Origin: Streptomyces sp. NBC_01233
GTDB taxonomy: Bacteria > Actinomycetota > Actinomycetes > Streptomycetales > Streptomycetaceae
DNA length: 64,000 bases
Reading direction: 5' to 3'
NCBI RefSeq assembly: GCF_035989305.1
Contig: NZ_CP108514.1
Location: forward strand, 3,906,501-3,970,500
Position 1 is the stretch's first letter. Every line of letters begins with the position of its first letter. Shown piece by piece: positions 61,001 through 64,000 of this stretch. The translations under genes and the position numbers were made by a program. The notes under the pieces are model-generated. The model worked only from the letters and a program-made list of their open reading frames with translations, was not told where the DNA came from and made no database searches.

Positions 61001-62356
61001 GTGAACGCGCCCGCCACCACCGAGCTGCCTGTCGTCGTCATCGGCGCCGGACCCGCCGGACTCGCCGCCGCTGCCCACCTGGTCGACCGCGGCATCGAAC
61101 CCCTCGTCCTGGAGGCCGGCACCGCAGCCGGCGCCGCCGTACGCGAGTGGGCACACGTGCGGCTGTTCTCCACCTGGGGCGAGGTCGTCGACCCGGCCGC
61201 CGAGAAGCTCCTCGCCCCCACCGGCTGGGTCAAGCCCGACCCGGCCGCCTACCCCTCCGGCGGAGACTGGGCCGAGCGCTACCTCCAGCCGCTCGCCGAT
61301 GTCCTCGGCGAGCAGGTCCGCTACGACGCGCGGGTCACCGGCGTCTCCCGCACCGGACGGGACCGCATCGTCGACGCCGACCGCGAGGCCCAGCCCTTCG
61401 TCATCAACTACGAGACCGCCGACGGAGCCGAGCAGCGCATCCGGGCACGAGCCGTCATCGACGCCTCCGGCACCTGGACCACCCCGGGCCCGGCCGGCGG
61501 CAGCGGACTCGCCGCCCTCGGCGAGAAGGCGGCAGCCGACCGCATCACCTACCGCGTCCCGGACCTGAAGGACCCCGCCGTCCGCGCCCGCTACGCAGGC
61601 AAGCGCACCGCGGTCATCGGCTCCGGCGCCTCCGCCTTCACCGCGCTGGCCTATCTGGCCGACCTCGCCAAGGACGAGCCGGGCACCCACTCCGTGTGGA
61701 TCCTGCGGCGCGGCATCAGCGGCTCGACCTTCGGCGGTGGAGCCTCCGACCAGCTCCCCGCCCGCGGCGCCCTCGGCCTCGCCGCCAAGGCCGCCGTCGA
61801 CAACGGCTACGCCGACGCGGTCACCGGCTTCCGCACCGACGCCGTGGAGAAGAGTGGAGAGCAGCTCGTCCTGGTCGCCGACGACGGGCGCCGCCTGGAC
61901 CCGGTCGACGAGGTCATCGTCCTGACGGGCCTGCGCCCCGACCTGTCGTTCGTCTCCGAACTGCGCCTGGGCCTCGACGAGCGCCTCCAGGCGCCCCTGG
62001 ATCTGGCCCCGCTGATCGACCCCAACCAGCACTCCTGCGGCACCGTCTACCCGCACGGCGTGAAGGAGCTCTCCCACCCGGAGAAGGACGTCTACCTCGT
62101 CGGCATGAAGAGCTACGGGCGCTCCACGGCCTTCCTCGCCATGACCGGCTACGAGCAGGTCCGCTCCATCGCAGCGGCCCTCGCGGGCGACCGGGAAGCC
62201 GCCGAGCGCGTCGAGCTCACCCTCCCCGAGACCGGAGTGTGCGGCGGCGCGGGCCTGTTCGACCAGCCCGAGGCCGCCGAGGCGACCGGTGGCGGCTGCT
62301 GCGCAGCCCCCGCCACACTCACGATCGGCGCCCCGGCCTCTTCCGGCGGCTGCTGA
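61001..62356 (+). CDS. FAD-dependent oxidoreductase with Cys-rich C-terminus
   Basis: A 451-residue flavoprotein. It has FAD motif VVVIGAGPAGLAAAAHL, second nucleotide motif TAVIGSGASAFTALAYLADL and LTGLRPDLSF. The tail carries clustered cysteines: GVCGGAGLFD, GGGCCAAP and a terminal SSGGC, possibly an arsenite- or metal-binding site. GTG 61001 was chosen over ATG 60917 because GAGGAG precedes it and the upstream bases hold operator-like repeats. It is followed 5 bases later by an MFS gene. It is likely an arsenic-related monooxygenase; the reaction is unknown. Confidence 0.8.
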   Translation: MNAPATTELPVVVIGAGPAGLAAAAHLVDRGIEPLVLEAGTAAGAAVREWAHVRLFSTWGEVVDPAAEKLLAPTGWVKPDPAAYPSGGDWAERYLQPLADVLGEQVRYDARVTGVSRTGRDRIVDADREAQPFVINYETADGAEQRIRARAVIDASGTWTTPGPAGGSGLAALGEKAAADRITYRVPDLKDPAVRARYAGKRTAVIGSGASAFTALAYLADLAKDEPGTHSVWILRRGISGSTFGGGASDQLPARGALGLAAKAAVDNGYADAVTGFRTDAVEKSGEQLVLVADDGRRLDPVDEVIVLTGLRPDLSFVSELRLGLDERLQAPLDLAPLIDPNQHSCGTVYPHGVKELSHPEKDVYLVGMKSYGRSTAFLAMTGYEQVRSIAAALAGDREAAERVELTLPETGVCGGAGLFDQPEAAEATGGGCCAAPATLTIGAPASSGGC

Positions 62357-62361
62357 CCACC

Positions 62362-63582
62362 GTGCAACACATTCAGGCCGACGCGGCCGCGACCGGGACG
62401 GGGGTCCGGGCGCGGCCGCGCGCCGTACTGCCCGCCCTCTGCGCCACGCAGATCACCAGCTGGGGAATCGTCTACTACGCCTTCCCCGTCCTCCTCCCCC
62501 GCCTGACCGCCGACACCGGCTGGTCCACCAACGCGGCAACGGCCGCGTTCTCCCTCGCGCTCCTGGTCTCGGCCATAGCCGGGATCCCCATCGGCCGGGT
62601 CCTCGACCGACGAGGGCCGCGCGCCGTGATGACCGTCGGCTCCGCACTCGGCACACTCGCCCTGCTGCTCATCGCGGCTGCCCCCGACCTGACCGTATTC
62701 ACAGTCGGTTGGCTGCTCGCGGGCGTCGCCATGGCAGCCACCTTCTACCCGCCCGCCTTCGCCGCCCTGACCCGCTGGTGGGGCCCCGACCGCGTCCGCG
62801 CCCTGACCCTCGTCACCCTCGCCGGCGGACTGGCCTCCACCGTCTTCGCACCCCTGACCGCCCTCCTCGCCGAGCACCTGAGCTGGCGGGCGACGTACGC
62901 GGTCCTCGCGGTGATCCTCGCCGCCATCACCATCCCCGCACACGCCCTGGCCCTGCGCGCCCCCTGGCCGAGCGCCCCACCGCAGCCACCCGCCGTCGAC
63001 CGCACTCCCATCCCGCGCAGCCGCCCGTTCCTCCTGCTGGCCGCGGCCTTCACCCTCTCCAGCTTCGCCATGTACGCCGTCGTCATGGGGCTCATCCCGC
63101 TCCTCACCGAGCGCGGTGCCACGCCCACGCAAGCCGCCTGGGCGCTCGGGCTGGGCGGGGCAGGCCAGACCCTCGGCCGCACCCTCTACGCGGGCCTGTC
63201 CACCCGCACCTCCGTCACGACGCGCACCGTCACCCTGATCACCCTCGGCGGCGCGACCACCGCAGCACTCGCCGTCGTCCCGGGCCCCATCCCCCTCCTG
63301 GTCCTGCTCGCGGTCCTGGCAGGCGTCGTCCGCGGCAACCTCACCCTCCTCCAGGCCACCGCCGTCACCGACCGCTGGGGCACCACCCACTACGGCCGCC
63401 TCTCCGCCCTCCTCGGAGCCCCCGCCCACATCACCGCAGCCCTGGCCCCCTGGGCATGCGCCGCCCTCGCCGGCCCCCTCGGCGGCTACCCACACCTCTT
63501 CGCGGCACTGGCCGCCATCTCGCTCATCGCGGCAGCACTGGCGGCCGTACCCGCAAAGAGGGCTTCCCTGGCGGCGAATTGA
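62362..63582 (+). CDS. MFS transporter of the arsenic island
   Basis: A 406-residue, 12-helix MFS protein: QITSWGIVYYAFPVLLPRLT, PIGRVLDRRGPRAVMTVGSA (motif A), ATFYPPAFAALTRWWGPDRV and RGATPTQAAWALGLGGAGQT. It belongs to the OFA/monocarboxylate-like MFS type rather than DHA2. Its GTG lies 5 bases after the flavoprotein stop, so it probably exports that enzyme's product or arsenite. MFS exporters such as ArsJ and ArsK are known in ars operons, but identity with either cannot be claimed. No GAPDH gene is adjacent, which speaks against ArsJ. Confidence 0.85.
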   Translation: MQHIQADAAATGTGVRARPRAVLPALCATQITSWGIVYYAFPVLLPRLTADTGWSTNAATAAFSLALLVSAIAGIPIGRVLDRRGPRAVMTVGSALGTLALLLIAAAPDLTVFTVGWLLAGVAMAATFYPPAFAALTRWWGPDRVRALTLVTLAGGLASTVFAPLTALLAEHLSWRATYAVLAVILAAITIPAHALALRAPWPSAPPQPPAVDRTPIPRSRPFLLLAAAFTLSSFAMYAVVMGLIPLLTERGATPTQAAWALGLGGAGQTLGRTLYAGLSTRTSVTTRTVTLITLGGATTAALAVVPGPIPLLVLLAVLAGVVRGNLTLLQATAVTDRWGTTHYGRLSALLGAPAHITAALAPWACAALAGPLGGYPHLFAALAAISLIAAALAAVPAKRASLAAN

Positions 63583-63722
63583 GGGTGGCTGGACGGAGAA
63601 TGACCCCGGCCCTCTTCCCGCTGTGAGCGGACGGCACCACCAAGACAGGGATAGGGGTCGACGGCGTCACGCACTGCACCCCGCTTCCCGTCGAGGAGCT
63701 CGAGTGCAGGAAGGCCGGGCGC

Positions 63723-63944
63723 GTGCGCCACTACCACCGCGTGACCATCCAGTGCCGGGTGCAGATCCGCACCGAGCACATCCGGGTCGACGAAACCGAG
63801 GAGGACCGGCAGATCGACCCGTCAACAGGGCGGCAGCGGTTCAACCGAACCGAGCGCCTGCGTCCGGTACCCCCTGACGCACCCACCTGGAAGCGCAGGC
63901 GCCATGGATTGCAGATGCGGATCAAGCACCACCCGCTACACTGA
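63723..63944 (+). CDS. Unidentified short frame, probably a remnant
   Basis: A 73-residue basic frame from GTG 63723 (RHYHRVTIQCRVQIRTEHIR..., ending KRRRHGLQMRIKHHPLH). The frame is open from 63627 without a start, and the upstream part (HCTPLPVEELECRKAGR) also reads like protein, so the 5' end may be missing. No family recognised and no ribosome site. It sits at the outer edge of the arsenic island. Confidence 0.25.
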   Translation: MRHYHRVTIQCRVQIRTEHIRVDETEEDRQIDPSTGRQRFNRTERLRPVPPDAPTWKRRRHGLQMRIKHHPLH

Positions 63945-64000
63945 CCGCGGTGGCCAGGCCTCACAGCCAGGTCTCCGCGCGCTGTCGGTAAACCCCTCTG

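Noticed and set aside
60074-62077. 667-residue minus-strand protein starting inside the Cys-rich flavoprotein
   Set aside because: The first 394 residues are antisense to the gene at 61001-62356 and show no family similarity; the real start is GTG 60895 with GGAGG.
62362-63582. Naming the MFS gene arsJ or arsK
   Set aside because: No adjacent GAPDH gene for ArsJ, and the sequence is closer to general OFA-type MFS proteins; a specific name is not supported.
1-64000. tRNA, rRNA or riboswitch genes
   Set aside because: No cloverleaf with a T-loop (GGTTCRANYCC) or recognised riboswitch consensus was found on reading both strands; this is a negative by eye only.

Overview
The window is high-GC actinobacterial chromosome, almost certainly Streptomyces. 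Direct evidence is the codon bias, a HrdD-type sigma factor, chaplin and rodlin genes (aerial-hypha coat proteins), a SARP regulator, and Streptomyces-restricted families (DUF5949, DUF6299, DUF6227, CU044_5270). No rRNA, tRNA or CRISPR array was recognised.

Layout. (1) 1-7381 is a degraded mobile region. An IS1182-type transposase runs off the left edge and cuts an XRE regulator. Behind it, on the minus strand, lie small phage-type genes, a zinc-finger protein, a frameshifted HK97-type capsid gene, a frameshifted HNH nuclease and a large serine recombinase. The recombinase abuts an ltrA gene that has lost its 5' end, so the element appears to have integrated into ltrA. (2) 8.4-11.9 kb is ordinary chromosome: a cytochrome P450, a DUF5949 protein, a lipoprotein, a DUF6299 secreted protein and a possible small secreted peptide. 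(3) 12-17.3 kb carries a SpoIIE/PP2C phosphatase with PAS, GAF and ATPase domains, preceded by a coupled GPYGGP-repeat protein, then a flavoprotein and an ATP-grasp enzyme. (4) 17.4-30.7 kb is an exopolysaccharide locus: a GH26-like secreted glycosidase, then a tightly overlapping minus-strand set (sugar-phosphate transferase, two glycosyltransferases, O-antigen ligase, MurJ-like flippase, polysaccharide deacetylase, Wzz-like protein, FemAB-like acyltransferase), led by a secreted DUF3344 protein.

(5) 30.8-35.7 kb is a compact aerial-surface cluster: three short chaplins, one sortase-anchored protein with a single chaplin domain and a long Pro-rich stalk, two rodlins and two other small exported proteins. 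Most genes end at perfect hairpins. Its position next to the polysaccharide locus suggests one cell-surface island. (6) 35.7-54.7 kb is mostly core chromosome: VKOR, DUF6227, CU044_5270, fruR-fruK without fruA nearby, three drug-efflux MFS pumps with WYL or TetR regulators, hrdD, GNAT, DODA dioxygenase, M6 protease, type II thioesterase, SARP and an AMIN-like secreted protein.

(7) 54.9-63.6 kb is an arsenic-resistance island that starts at a scar made of pstB-like and trxB-like gene fragments. It has arsC, three ArsR repressors, an aquaporin in the place where an arsenite pump is often found, three flavoproteins, a PAT/ArsN-like acetyltransferase, a DinB-like protein and an MFS transporter. 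The acetyltransferase and one flavoprotein are frameshifted. Shared ArsR-operator-like sequences link the promoters.

Functions were assigned from family recognition by reading the sequence; no database search was run. Several single-base frameshifts could be real decay or base-calling errors in GC-rich sequence.
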